Origin: Hoeflea_A sp965228435
GTDB lineage: Bacteria > Pseudomonadota > Alphaproteobacteria > Rhizobiales > Rhizobiaceae
DNA: 64,000 bases
Direction of reading: 5' to 3'
NCBI GenBank assembly: GCA_965228435.1
Contig: OZ245818.1
Location: 1,922,001 to 1,986,000, forward strand
This document shows positions 55,115 to 62,896 of this stretch, in pieces (the stretch's first letter is position 1; each line of letters begins with the position of its first letter). The notes beneath the pieces were generated by a model. The model worked only from the letters and a program-made list of their open reading frames with translations, did not search any database and had not been told where the DNA came from. The translations under genes were made by a program, and so were the position numbers.

Positions 55115-55582
55115 TCAGATGGACTGGCCGCCCGGCACCGGATTGGAAACCACGGTTGTCAACCAGGCGCCGCTGTTCGGCCCATCGAGCACCCGCCGGA
55201 CTTCCCACAAATATTGCAGCGTTTTGCCGTTCTGAAGCTCGATGACAACGCGCATTCTCACCCGTTGATCGTCACCTGTCAGACGTTCAATCGTGTGGGT
55301 TCTGTGGCCGATAAGCGGAGCGTATGCGGGCAGCCGGATCATCTTGCCGAACCGTTCCAGCGGGCCGGTCACGGCCTTGTTGGAGGGATGGGCCAGCGCG
55401 AAGGTCTGGGCAATGCCGGCATCGGGTTCCGGATCGTCGTTGTTCTGCAGCGCTCCCAACTGGATCGACACCACTTCTTCCGGTGTCAGAGCGGGGTCGG
55501 GACCCTGGATTTGCGCCTGCGCGGCGCCCAGAAGCAGGACCAGCAAGGCCGGTACAAACGTGATCATTCGGATGGTTTTCAT
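55115..55582 (-). CDS. DUF4864 family secreted protein
   Basis: A 155-residue exported protein. The signal peptide (IRMITFVPALLVLLLGAAQA, cleavage near residue 23) is followed by a DUF4864 domain: LTPEEVVSIQLGALQNND, AQTFALAHPSNKAVTGPLERFGKMIR and QNGKTLQYLWEVRRVLDGPNSGAWLTT, a NTF2-like cone. The role is unknown. GGGGAGG stands nine bases before the ATG at 55582. It lies at 64 bp from the next gene upstream on the same strand. Confidence 0.88.
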   Translation of the reverse strand: MKTIRMITFVPALLVLLLGAAQAQIQGPDPALTPEEVVSIQLGALQNNDDPEPDAGIAQTFALAHPSNKAVTGPLERFGKMIRLPAYAPLIGHRTHTIERLTGDDQRVRMRVVIELQNGKTLQYLWEVRRVLDGPNSGAWLTTVVSNPVPGGQSI

Positions 55583-55646
55583 GATGGAACCTCCCCTTGG
55601 TTCATCAACTGAGTACGTCACTGTCCCGGAATTGGATCACCGCCTG

Positions 55647-56417
55647 TCAACCGTAGAGCCCGGTGGCTTCCATGTAGCTGTAAACCGGCAAACCCAACCA
55701 GCCGCCAACCCCGATGGCGACCACCGTTGATGCAGCGACCACAAAGATCGCCATCCAGACCTCTTCCGTGTCCTTCCCGAGTACGAACTTCACGAAGACG
55801 AACAAAAACACGGCCAACAGGACGCCGGACAAAATGGGGCCCTGTGCACCGAAAACGGACAGGATGCTGGAAACAATGCCGAGCGCCACCAGTCCGAGGC
55901 CACCAATGATAACAAAGAGCAGGATGGCCAATGGAAGGCCCGGAACAATGCGAAGTCTGCGGTCACCCTGCTCGTTTCGGTGAAACAGCATACCGTCAAG
56001 AAATGACGTGCTTTTGTCGATTTCCGTTTTCGCCTGTTGGGCATGGGTCCCGTAAGGCCACTGCTTCAGATAGGTTCTATAGGCCTTCGCCGAGTTGATC
56101 CCGGTCGCCTCAATCCAGGCCTTTTCGTCCAGATTCTTGAGCTCCTCAATACGGTTGTTAACGAGTTTTCGAGCCTTTGTGCTGATCGCCAGAGCATTCC
56201 ATTTTTGCTGAAAGAGTTCATAGTCATGGACCGTATCCAGCTGCTGCGCCTTGGCGAGATCCCGTTCTTCCAGCGCGTCGATCTCGGCAAGTCTGGTCTC
56301 GACCTTTGCAGCAAGCTCGGGAGCAGCTTTGCCATATCGCTTGATGAAGTGCTTCAGTATCATACGATCCATGCTGTTTTCGGGATCGATGATGTCAAAT
56401 TCTTCCTGAGCACTCAT
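55647..56417 (-). CDS. Membrane protein with an N-terminal helical repeat region, unknown function
   Basis: A 256-residue protein. The N-terminal 130 residues are charged helices with the AWIEATGINSAKAYRTYLKQWPYGTHAQQA pattern, a tetratricopeptide-like unit often found near caspase- or formylglycine-type domains. Three hydrophobic segments (PLAILLFVIIGGLGLVALGI, SGVLLAVFLFVFVKFVL, AIFVVAASTVVAIGVGGWLG) follow. I do not know the family. There is no signal peptide before the helices, so the N-terminus faces the cytosol. The region upstream, 56418-56698, has no gene. Confidence 0.75.
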   Translation of the reverse strand: MSAQEEFDIIDPENSMDRMILKHFIKRYGKAAPELAAKVETRLAEIDALEERDLAKAQQLDTVHDYELFQQKWNALAISTKARKLVNNRIEELKNLDEKAWIEATGINSAKAYRTYLKQWPYGTHAQQAKTEIDKSTSFLDGMLFHRNEQGDRRLRIVPGLPLAILLFVIIGGLGLVALGIVSSILSVFGAQGPILSGVLLAVFLFVFVKFVLGKDTEEVWMAIFVVAASTVVAIGVGGWLGLPVYSYMEATGLYG

Positions 56418-56698
56418 TTCATTGCCTCCGGTGATGTCCCGCGGGCGAAAACCGCGCGAATACCACCGTTCCAGAAATAAATCGTTCCGACTTTGTCATA
56501 GGATGTCAGCCGCGCCTCCTATATTCAAAGCAAAATTGAACTCTGCGCAACGAAGCGGCTTGAACAATGTCACGCGCCTCAAGGCAAAATTCATTTATAG
56601 TCGGCGAATTTCTCCAACATTTCAGGTTTTCACTGCACCAGGTTTCTAATTCGCAATCGATGACGTAGACTTTGAAATACAGAACACGGATCTTATTC
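56418..56698. other. Gene-free stretch between divergent genes
   Basis: 281 bp with lower GC than its surroundings, for example around 56520-56660. It lies between divergent genes and should hold two promoters. I see no clear operator, hairpin or small gene in it. Confidence 0.4.
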
Positions 56699-57256
56699 AT
56701 GCTGGAAAGATTGGAATGCGCAAAATGGGCGCTGCGGCACACCTTCCTGTGCAGCGCCGTTCTCATGGCGGCGCTGCAGATAGTTCCTGCCCAGGCTCAA
56801 GATGACCAGGTCATTCCGTGGGGTCGACTAACCCTGCCGGAGGCACCTTCGGCCGGCTCGGCGAAACAGGTGGATCAGTCCGATTCACTCGATCTTTTCA
56901 CGTTCCGGGACAATTCCTTCGGGGCCTATTCGCACGCACTGGAAGCCAAAAAATATACGGTCATCCTATTTGAAACCGACTTGTGCGTGTTCTGCAAGAA
57001 CCTGGCTGAAAATCTCGCTGACAAGGGCCTGGCGAAATATGCCGACCAGGTGGTGGTTTCCGTGACCGACGGCGACAGGGACAAGGGAGCCCGGCAGCTT
57101 GAAGAAGCCCTGGGTGTCGTCCGATACCCGACCATGGTCGTCCTGAAGACCAACAGTGAAAACATCCATGTTGCCGGACGGATCGAAGGGGAAGTTCCCG
57201 TGTCCGAAATCGACCGGGTTTTCTCCGTGGCCTTGAAGGATCCAATCACTGAGTGA
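56699..57256 (+). CDS. Thioredoxin-fold protein with CVFC motif, exported
   Basis: A 185-residue protein with a signal segment (LRHTFLCSAVLMAALQIVPAQA, cleavage near residue 34) and a thioredoxin fold: KKYTVILFETDLCVFCKNL with redox pair Cys96-Cys99, VVVSVTDGDRDKGARQLEEALGVVRYPTMVVL with the cis-Pro loop, and a final helix. The CxxC pair with VF between the Cys is not the DsbA or TrxA type. It probably acts as a periplasmic disulfide reductase or chaperone partner. The upstream TTG at 56672 is rejected in favour of the ATG. Confidence 0.85.
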   Translation: MLERLECAKWALRHTFLCSAVLMAALQIVPAQAQDDQVIPWGRLTLPEAPSAGSAKQVDQSDSLDLFTFRDNSFGAYSHALEAKKYTVILFETDLCVFCKNLAENLADKGLAKYADQVVVSVTDGDRDKGARQLEEALGVVRYPTMVVLKTNSENIHVAGRIEGEVPVSEIDRVFSVALKDPITE

Positions 57257-57277
57257 GCGAGCAAAGCCTGGTCGACT

Positions 57278-58600
57278 TTACTCGCTTTTCCTGAAGGTCC
57301 CTTCCTGAAACCCCGTGAGACGCAACGCGCTGGCATCGACCATCTCGATCCTTGACCAGAAAAAGCGGCCAATCTCGGGATCAATGTACCAGATCCAGCG
57401 ATTTTCGCTGTCGAACGGTGGTGAACCCACCCCCCAGTACACCGTGAATGTCACCGGACCTTCACCCGAACGCGCATCCCCGTTGCTGGAAGCGCCGAGA
57501 ACGATCTCGCCGGTACCGGAGCCCTGGAGATCGAGCACCGCGTCGTTGCCGATATCCTGGTCGATCTTTCGCCAGGAACCCACCAGGTCCGCCTGGACTT
57601 CGTGGGCTCTCTGCGTGTTCCACCAGTCAGTGAAATCCAGCCCCGTGTGATACCGCACCAGATCGGCGGCGATCAGGGCGACGAATTCGTGGCAAATCAC
57701 GATCGCCTTTTTGCCGGGCGAATAGAATGCCCCCGGCGATCCGCAATCACCGGCGATAACCGGTATGTCGTGCGGCAAAACCAACTGCTGGCTGATCAGC
57801 CCCAGCGCGGTTTCGTACCGGGACGACAGAAAATTCCCGTAGGCGTAATAGCCGGCGTCCTGCGCTGAGGTACTGCTGTAGGCAAGTCTGAAAGCAGGGC
57901 GATCCTCCGGTGGCCGCTGCGGCATGGTCACTTGAGCATCACTGCTCTCATTGCCATCCCCGAAAAGGCCTCCGGGAAGGATGATGCCGGACTCCTTGGC
58001 CTCCGGAGCAAATGGTTCGAGCACCCGTTTCCAGACCGTTCTCTTGCGCTCGTAGTCCGACTTGCATCGCTGCCGCCATTTGTCGTCGACCGGCAAGTTG
58101 TTTTCGATCAACTGGGTGATCCCCCGCACCGGATCGGCGCCGTATAGCAGGCACAGAACGTTGATCGTGCGTTTTATCTCGAAACTGTGTTCGTCAATGA
58201 ACCAGTTCAGGGGAACGAGGTCACGGTTGGGTTTTTGCCCCTCCCGTTCACGCTGATCCTTCAAGATCAGCGTGAACCGCTGCCAAAGCGCCATGAACGT
58301 CGACGCATAGGCTTCGACCATCGCCAGGGCGTCGCTGTTGCCGCGCTCGGCCTCCGCCAGCAGCATCATGACCGCAAACTCGTCGGCACTGTCTTCTTCC
58401 GGACCGGTGATGATGGGATCGAGAACGTCGATCACGGCATGGGCCACTTCGTGCAGGATCACGGTGGTCAAAGTGCCAGTCAGTTGTTCATGGAAATCCG
58501 GTGTCGAAAGTCCGGTTGTCCGCGTTGCTTCGTCTGCTGACGACGCATGACCGGTGACGAGAAATACGATGGCCAAAACCAGCGCCGAATATCTGATCAT
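57278..58600 (-). CDS. DUF4344-like metallopeptidase with reversed domain halves
   Basis: A 440-residue exported protein (signal MIRYSALVLAIVFLVTGHASS). Residues 47-200 hold HEVAH (50-54), GPEEDSADEFA and HSFEIKRTINVLCLLYGADP, which in the DUF4344 family form the C-terminal half. Residues 235-320 hold CGSPGAFYSPGKKAIVICHEF, which in that family comes first (CG-x-x-NAFY then C-Y-E). The order is thus swapped, like a circular permutation. The last 90 residues (LDLQGSGTGEIVLG to FRKSE) form a separate beta-rich tail. Zinc-protease activity is inferred from HExxH and EED. GGGAG lies before the ATG at 58600; GTG 58609 would include it. Confidence 0.8.
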   Translation of the reverse strand: MIRYSALVLAIVFLVTGHASSADEATRTTGLSTPDFHEQLTGTLTTVILHEVAHAVIDVLDPIITGPEEDSADEFAVMMLLAEAERGNSDALAMVEAYASTFMALWQRFTLILKDQREREGQKPNRDLVPLNWFIDEHSFEIKRTINVLCLLYGADPVRGITQLIENNLPVDDKWRQRCKSDYERKRTVWKRVLEPFAPEAKESGIILPGGLFGDGNESSDAQVTMPQRPPEDRPAFRLAYSSTSAQDAGYYAYGNFLSSRYETALGLISQQLVLPHDIPVIAGDCGSPGAFYSPGKKAIVICHEFVALIAADLVRYHTGLDFTDWWNTQRAHEVQADLVGSWRKIDQDIGNDAVLDLQGSGTGEIVLGASSNGDARSGEGPVTFTVYWGVGSPPFDSENRWIWYIDPEIGRFFWSRIEMVDASALRLTGFQEGTFRKSE

Positions 58601-58702
58601 GGGATCCACTCCCAGGTGGCTTCTTCGTGCCGCTCGCTACTATCGCAGGTAATCGGCCCTGCGGCGAGTCGCGCCACGAAAACGCGGGTTGACCGCCGAC
58701 GG

Positions 58703-60235
58703 TCAGGCCGCAGCGGCTAGCCCTTCACCTGCAATGCGATAGGAGATCGCTTCCGCCAAATGCAAGCGGCCGACCTGTTCGGCGCCGTCGAGATCGGCGA
58801 TGGTGCGGGCGACCTTGAGCACCCGGTGGTAGGCACGACCGGAAAAGGTCATTTGTTCGGCCGCCTGTTTGAGCAACGCGGCGCCCGCCGCATCGGGGCT
58901 TGCCACCGTCTCGATCATGGCCGTGGGGCACTGGGCGTTGGCGGCGACCGACGGGTGGCCGAGGGCGGTGGAGCGCTGCTTTTGCCGTTCACGCGCGGCG
59001 GCAACCCGTTCTGCCACCACCGCACTGGTCTCACCCGTGCCGGGTTTGATCAAATCAGCAGCGGTGACCGAAGGCACGGTGATGCGCAGGTCGATGCGGT
59101 CGAGCAAGGGGCCTGACAGCCGGGCCTGATAGTCTGCCTGACAGCGTGGGCCGCGGGCACAGACATGGCCGGGCTCACCCGCCATGCCGCAGCGGCACGG
59201 ATTCATCGCTGCCACCAGTTGGATGTTGGCCGGATAGCTGACGTGGTGATTGGCGCGCGCAATCACGCATTCGCCGCTTTCCAGCGGCTGGCGCAGGGAA
59301 TCGAGCACCTGCGGCGGGAATTCCGGCAATTCATCGAGAAACAGCACGCCGTTGTGGGCGAGCGACACTTCGCCCGGCCGGGCGCGAATTCCGCCGCCGA
59401 CGAGCGCCGCCATCGAGGCCGAATGATGCGGCGCGCGATAGGGTCGCCGGTCCGACAGTTCGCCACCCGACAGCAAGCCGGCGATCGAGTGGATCATCGA
59501 CACATCGAGCAGCTCCGCCGGAGACAATGGCGGCAGGATCGACGGCAGCCGGGCCGCCAGCATCGACTTGCCAGAGCCCGGCGGCCCGCTCATCAGCAGA
59601 TTGTGGCCGCCCGCGGCCGCCACTTCAAGCGCTCGCTTGGCGGTTTCCTGACCCTTGATGTCCGCCAGATCCGGCAGAGCATCGCCAGGATCGCGAATGG
59701 CCGGCGCGGGACGCGACAGGACCTGGCTGCCGCGGAAATGGTTGGCCATGGCGATCAGACTTCGCGGCGCCAGGATGTCGAGATCAGCGCTGGCCCAGGC
59801 GGCCTCCGGCCCACAAGGTTCCGGGCAGATCAGGCCCTTGCCCGCGGCATTGGCGCCGATCGCCGCCGGCAAGACGCCGGCGACCGGTGAAATCGTTCCG
59901 TCCAGGGACAGCTCTCCGAGCACAACGTAGCCTGCCAGCGCCTCGGCCGGGATCGCTCCCAGTGCTGCCATCAGCCCCAGTGCGATGGGCAAATCGTAGT
60001 GGCTGCCTTCCTTCGGCAAGTCGGCAGGCGCCAGGTTGACCGTCACCTTCTTCGGCGGCAGGGCGAGCCCCGAAGCATGCAGCGCCGCCTGCACCCGCTC
60101 GCGGCTTTCGGCCACCGCCTTGTCGGGCAGGCCGACGATCTGAACACCGATGCGCCCCGGAGCCACCATCACCTGCACATCGACCGGTACGGAGCCGATT
60201 CCCTGAAACGATACGGTGCTGACCCGCGACACCAT
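58703..60235 (-). CDS. YifB/ComM-family Mg-chelatase-like AAA+ ATPase
   Basis: A 510-residue AAA+ protein. N-terminal Lon-like fold (VQVMVAPGRIGVQIVGLPDKAVAESRERV), then the AAA+ module with Walker A SGPPGSGKSMLAARLPSILPPL, Walker B VLFLDELPEF, a zinc cluster (NPCRCGMAGEPGHVCARGPRCQADY) and a C-terminal Mg-chelatase-like domain. ComM in other bacteria is a DNA helicase that aids branch migration in natural transformation. GGGGAG lies ten bases before the ATG at 60235; the frame extends 18 codons further with no better site. It is divergent from the RNase D gene. Confidence 0.93.
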   Translation of the reverse strand: MVSRVSTVSFQGIGSVPVDVQVMVAPGRIGVQIVGLPDKAVAESRERVQAALHASGLALPPKKVTVNLAPADLPKEGSHYDLPIALGLMAALGAIPAEALAGYVVLGELSLDGTISPVAGVLPAAIGANAAGKGLICPEPCGPEAAWASADLDILAPRSLIAMANHFRGSQVLSRPAPAIRDPGDALPDLADIKGQETAKRALEVAAAGGHNLLMSGPPGSGKSMLAARLPSILPPLSPAELLDVSMIHSIAGLLSGGELSDRRPYRAPHHSASMAALVGGGIRARPGEVSLAHNGVLFLDELPEFPPQVLDSLRQPLESGECVIARANHHVSYPANIQLVAAMNPCRCGMAGEPGHVCARGPRCQADYQARLSGPLLDRIDLRITVPSVTAADLIKPGTGETSAVVAERVAAARERQKQRSTALGHPSVAANAQCPTAMIETVASPDAAGAALLKQAAEQMTFSGRAYHRVLKVARTIADLDGAEQVGRLHLAEAISYRIAGEGLAAAA

Positions 60236-60428
60236 TGATCTTGCTCCCCGACACACCCATGGTTGCAACCATGGAAACTCTACCATCATAGATACACGAA
60301 CCCGGTTTGACCGACAAGAACAAAAAAAGAACGAAACGACCCATTCGATCGCTGGACCCCTACGGGTAGACGCGGAGCGCTCCAGCCTTTATGTCCCGAT
60401 GTCGATCCTCTGGCCGACGGAAAACACC

Positions 60429-61049
60429 ATGACCATCCGCTTTCACAAGAACGATATCAGCCCCGAAGATGCCGCGCGCTATACCGCCGACATCGCCATT
60501 GACTGCGAGACGCTGGGGCTGAAGCCACATCGCGACCGGCTGTGTGTTGTGCAGCTTTCGCCGGGCGACGAGACGGCCGACGTGATCCAGATCGCCAAGG
60601 GCCAGAAGAAAGCGCCGAACCTGACCAAGCTTTTACGCGACCGCCGGCAGACAAAAATCTTCCACTACGGCCGCTTCGATATCGCCATTCTCTTCCACAC
60701 TTTCGGCATCACCTGCGAGCCGGTCTTCTGCACCAAGATCGCGTCACGGCTGACCCGCACCTATACCGACCGGCACGGCCTGAAAGACAATCTGCGGGAA
60801 ATGCTGGACATCGACATTTCAAAGCAGCAGCAATCCTCGGACTGGGCGGCCGATGAATTGAGCAAGGCTCAGCTCGAATACGCGGCATCCGACGTTCTCC
60901 ATCTCCATCGGCTGCGGGAAGAATTGCAGAAGCGACTGGACCGCGATGACCGCGCCAAGCATGCCGAAGCCTGCTTCAAGTTCCTGCCGACCCGAGCAAA
61001 GCTCGACCTGCTCGGATGGGAAGAGACTGACATTTTCGCCCACAGCTGA
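60429..61049 (+). CDS. Ribonuclease D-like 3'-5' exonuclease
   Basis: A 206-residue DEDD exonuclease, much shorter than E. coli RNase D because it lacks the HRDC domains. ExoI has Asp25 and Glu27 in DIAIDCETLG, ExoII has Asp in HYGRFDIAILFHTFG, and ExoIII has the Tyr-x3-Asp in LEYAASDVLHLHRL (DEDDy type). Such short proteins trim tRNA 3' ends in alphaproteobacteria. The start at 60429 is the ATG nearest the domain; the frame is open 71 codons upstream with no sequence support. 103 bp separate it from aspT. Confidence 0.93.
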   Translation: MTIRFHKNDISPEDAARYTADIAIDCETLGLKPHRDRLCVVQLSPGDETADVIQIAKGQKKAPNLTKLLRDRRQTKIFHYGRFDIAILFHTFGITCEPVFCTKIASRLTRTYTDRHGLKDNLREMLDIDISKQQQSSDWAADELSKAQLEYAASDVLHLHRLREELQKRLDRDDRAKHAEACFKFLPTRAKLDLLGWEETDIFAHS

Positions 61050-61152
61050 ATTCGCCTCCTCCAACATGAGCCATATCAATTCGCGCTGCGATTGATAGGA
61101 TTACCCTGCTGCGATCCGATTGAGACCGCGAACCGGCAGGGTAGACACGCGC

Positions 61153-62862
61153 ATGCTCGAACTCCTCGACCGCCTGTTTGACATGGCACCGCTGCTTGCC
61201 GTCTTCCTCACCGTTGCGCTCGGCCACACCGTGGGCAAGCTGACCATCGGCCAGTTCGTGCTCGGCGGGGTTGCCGGATCGCTGCTGATGGGCGTGCTGA
61301 TCGGCCAGCTCGACATCACGCTCGATACCAACATCAAGGACATCTTTTTCGCGCTGTTCATCTATGCGGTCGGCTATCAGGGCGGACCGCAATTCTTCCG
61401 TTCGATCAACCGGCGCACACTGAACCAGCTGGCCTCGGCCTTCGTCATGTGCCTGGTCGGCCTGATCTGCGTGCTGGTCAGCGCCTGGAGCTTTGATCTC
61501 GACCGCGGAACAGCGGCCGGTCTCGCCGCCGGCGGCCTGACCCAGTCGGCCATTATCGGCACGGCCGGAGACGCCATTTCGAAACTCGCCGGCGTCACCG
61601 CCGAGCAGATCAAAACCATGCAGACCAATGTCGCCGTCGGCTATGCGGTCTGCTACATCTTCGGCAATCTTGGACCGATCATCGTGGTGACCTGGTTCCT
61701 GCCGACAGTCATGCGGTGGGACATCCGGCAGGAAGCGATCAAGCTTTCGAAGACGCTTTCCGGCGGCAAGACGGAGCTTGAACCCGGCCAGTTCAACGCC
61801 ATTCGCACCGTTGTCACCCGCGTCTACAGCGTCAGCGACGACAGCGAGGCGGCATCGAAGAAGATCATCGATATCGACCGCGATCTGACCGATGCAGCGG
61901 TCGAGACCGTGATCCGAGACGGCGCGGCGATTGCCACCGACACCGACATCGTGGTGCAACCGGGCGACAGCGTCGCGGTGACCGGCAAGGTCGGCGTCAT
62001 GAAGGATGCAGGAGACTATTTTGGGCCCGAAAGCATCGCGCCGGAGAAGTTCGAACTGGTCGAGGAACGCCGCGAGATCATCCTGACGCAGAGCCGGTTC
62101 CTCAACAAGACGATCCGCCAGATCAACGAAGAGCTCGACATCGAAACGCAGCACGGCGTCTATCTGGTGTCCATCACCCGCATGGGCCGCGATGTTCCGG
62201 TGCTGTCGGAGATCGAACTGCACCGCGGCGACGAGTTGATGTTCATCGGCGCGCCAAAGGATCTCGACCGCATCCAGTCGCTGCTCGGTTACAAGATCAC
62301 CGCCGCGGCGGTGACCGATTTCATCTTCTTCGGTGTCGGCATGGCGCTCGGCATTCTGCTTGGACTGCTGCAATTCAAGATCGCCGGCATCCCGGTGACC
62401 ATCGGCACCGGCGGCGGTTGCCTGCTGTCAGGCCTGCTGTTCGGCTGGCTGCGCAGCACACATCCGCGGTTCGCCGCACTACCCACCGGCGCGTCCAACT
62501 TCCTGCGGGATTTCGGCCTCGCCGTCTTCGTCGCCATTGTCGGCATATCGGCCGGGCCGCAGGCAGTGAAGACCATGCAGGAATACGGGCTGACGCTGTT
62601 CTTCCTCGGCATCGGCGTCACCATCATTCCGCAGATCGTCGTGTTCTATTTCTCCTACTATGTGCTGCGCATACGCAATCCGATCGAGGCGCTGGCCTGC
62701 GTCGTTGGTGGTCGCAGCGCCAATCCCGGCTTTGCGGCGCTGCTTGCCAAGGCCGGCAATGCCACGCCGGTCGTCACCTTCACCGTGACCTATGCCGTGG
62801 CCAATGTGTTCCTGACGATCTGGGGACCGCTGGTCGTCGGCATCATCACCAAGAATCCGTGA
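61153..62862 (+). CDS. aspT: AspT-family aspartate:alanine antiporter
   Basis: A 569-residue inner-membrane exchanger: two blocks of four to six helices separated by two RCK_C (TrkA-C-like) domains (near residues 200-370). Family motifs are GGLTQSAIIGTAGDAI near 137-152 and VVGGRSANPGFAALLAKAGNATPVVTFTVTYAVANVFL near 517-545 (the second GG-R-S motif). It swaps external aspartate for internal alanine. The aspartate 4-decarboxylase encoded 34 bp downstream makes alanine and CO2 inside and consumes a proton, so the pair yields proton motive force. I use ATG 61153. Confidence 0.92.
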   Translation: MLELLDRLFDMAPLLAVFLTVALGHTVGKLTIGQFVLGGVAGSLLMGVLIGQLDITLDTNIKDIFFALFIYAVGYQGGPQFFRSINRRTLNQLASAFVMCLVGLICVLVSAWSFDLDRGTAAGLAAGGLTQSAIIGTAGDAISKLAGVTAEQIKTMQTNVAVGYAVCYIFGNLGPIIVVTWFLPTVMRWDIRQEAIKLSKTLSGGKTELEPGQFNAIRTVVTRVYSVSDDSEAASKKIIDIDRDLTDAAVETVIRDGAAIATDTDIVVQPGDSVAVTGKVGVMKDAGDYFGPESIAPEKFELVEERREIILTQSRFLNKTIRQINEELDIETQHGVYLVSITRMGRDVPVLSEIELHRGDELMFIGAPKDLDRIQSLLGYKITAAAVTDFIFFGVGMALGILLGLLQFKIAGIPVTIGTGGGCLLSGLLFGWLRSTHPRFAALPTGASNFLRDFGLAVFVAIVGISAGPQAVKTMQEYGLTLFFLGIGVTIIPQIVVFYFSYYVLRIRNPIEALACVVGGRSANPGFAALLAKAGNATPVVTFTVTYAVANVFLTIWGPLVVGIITKNP

Positions 62863-62896
62863 TCACTCTTCAACCCGACCCAACGGGGATTTCGCC

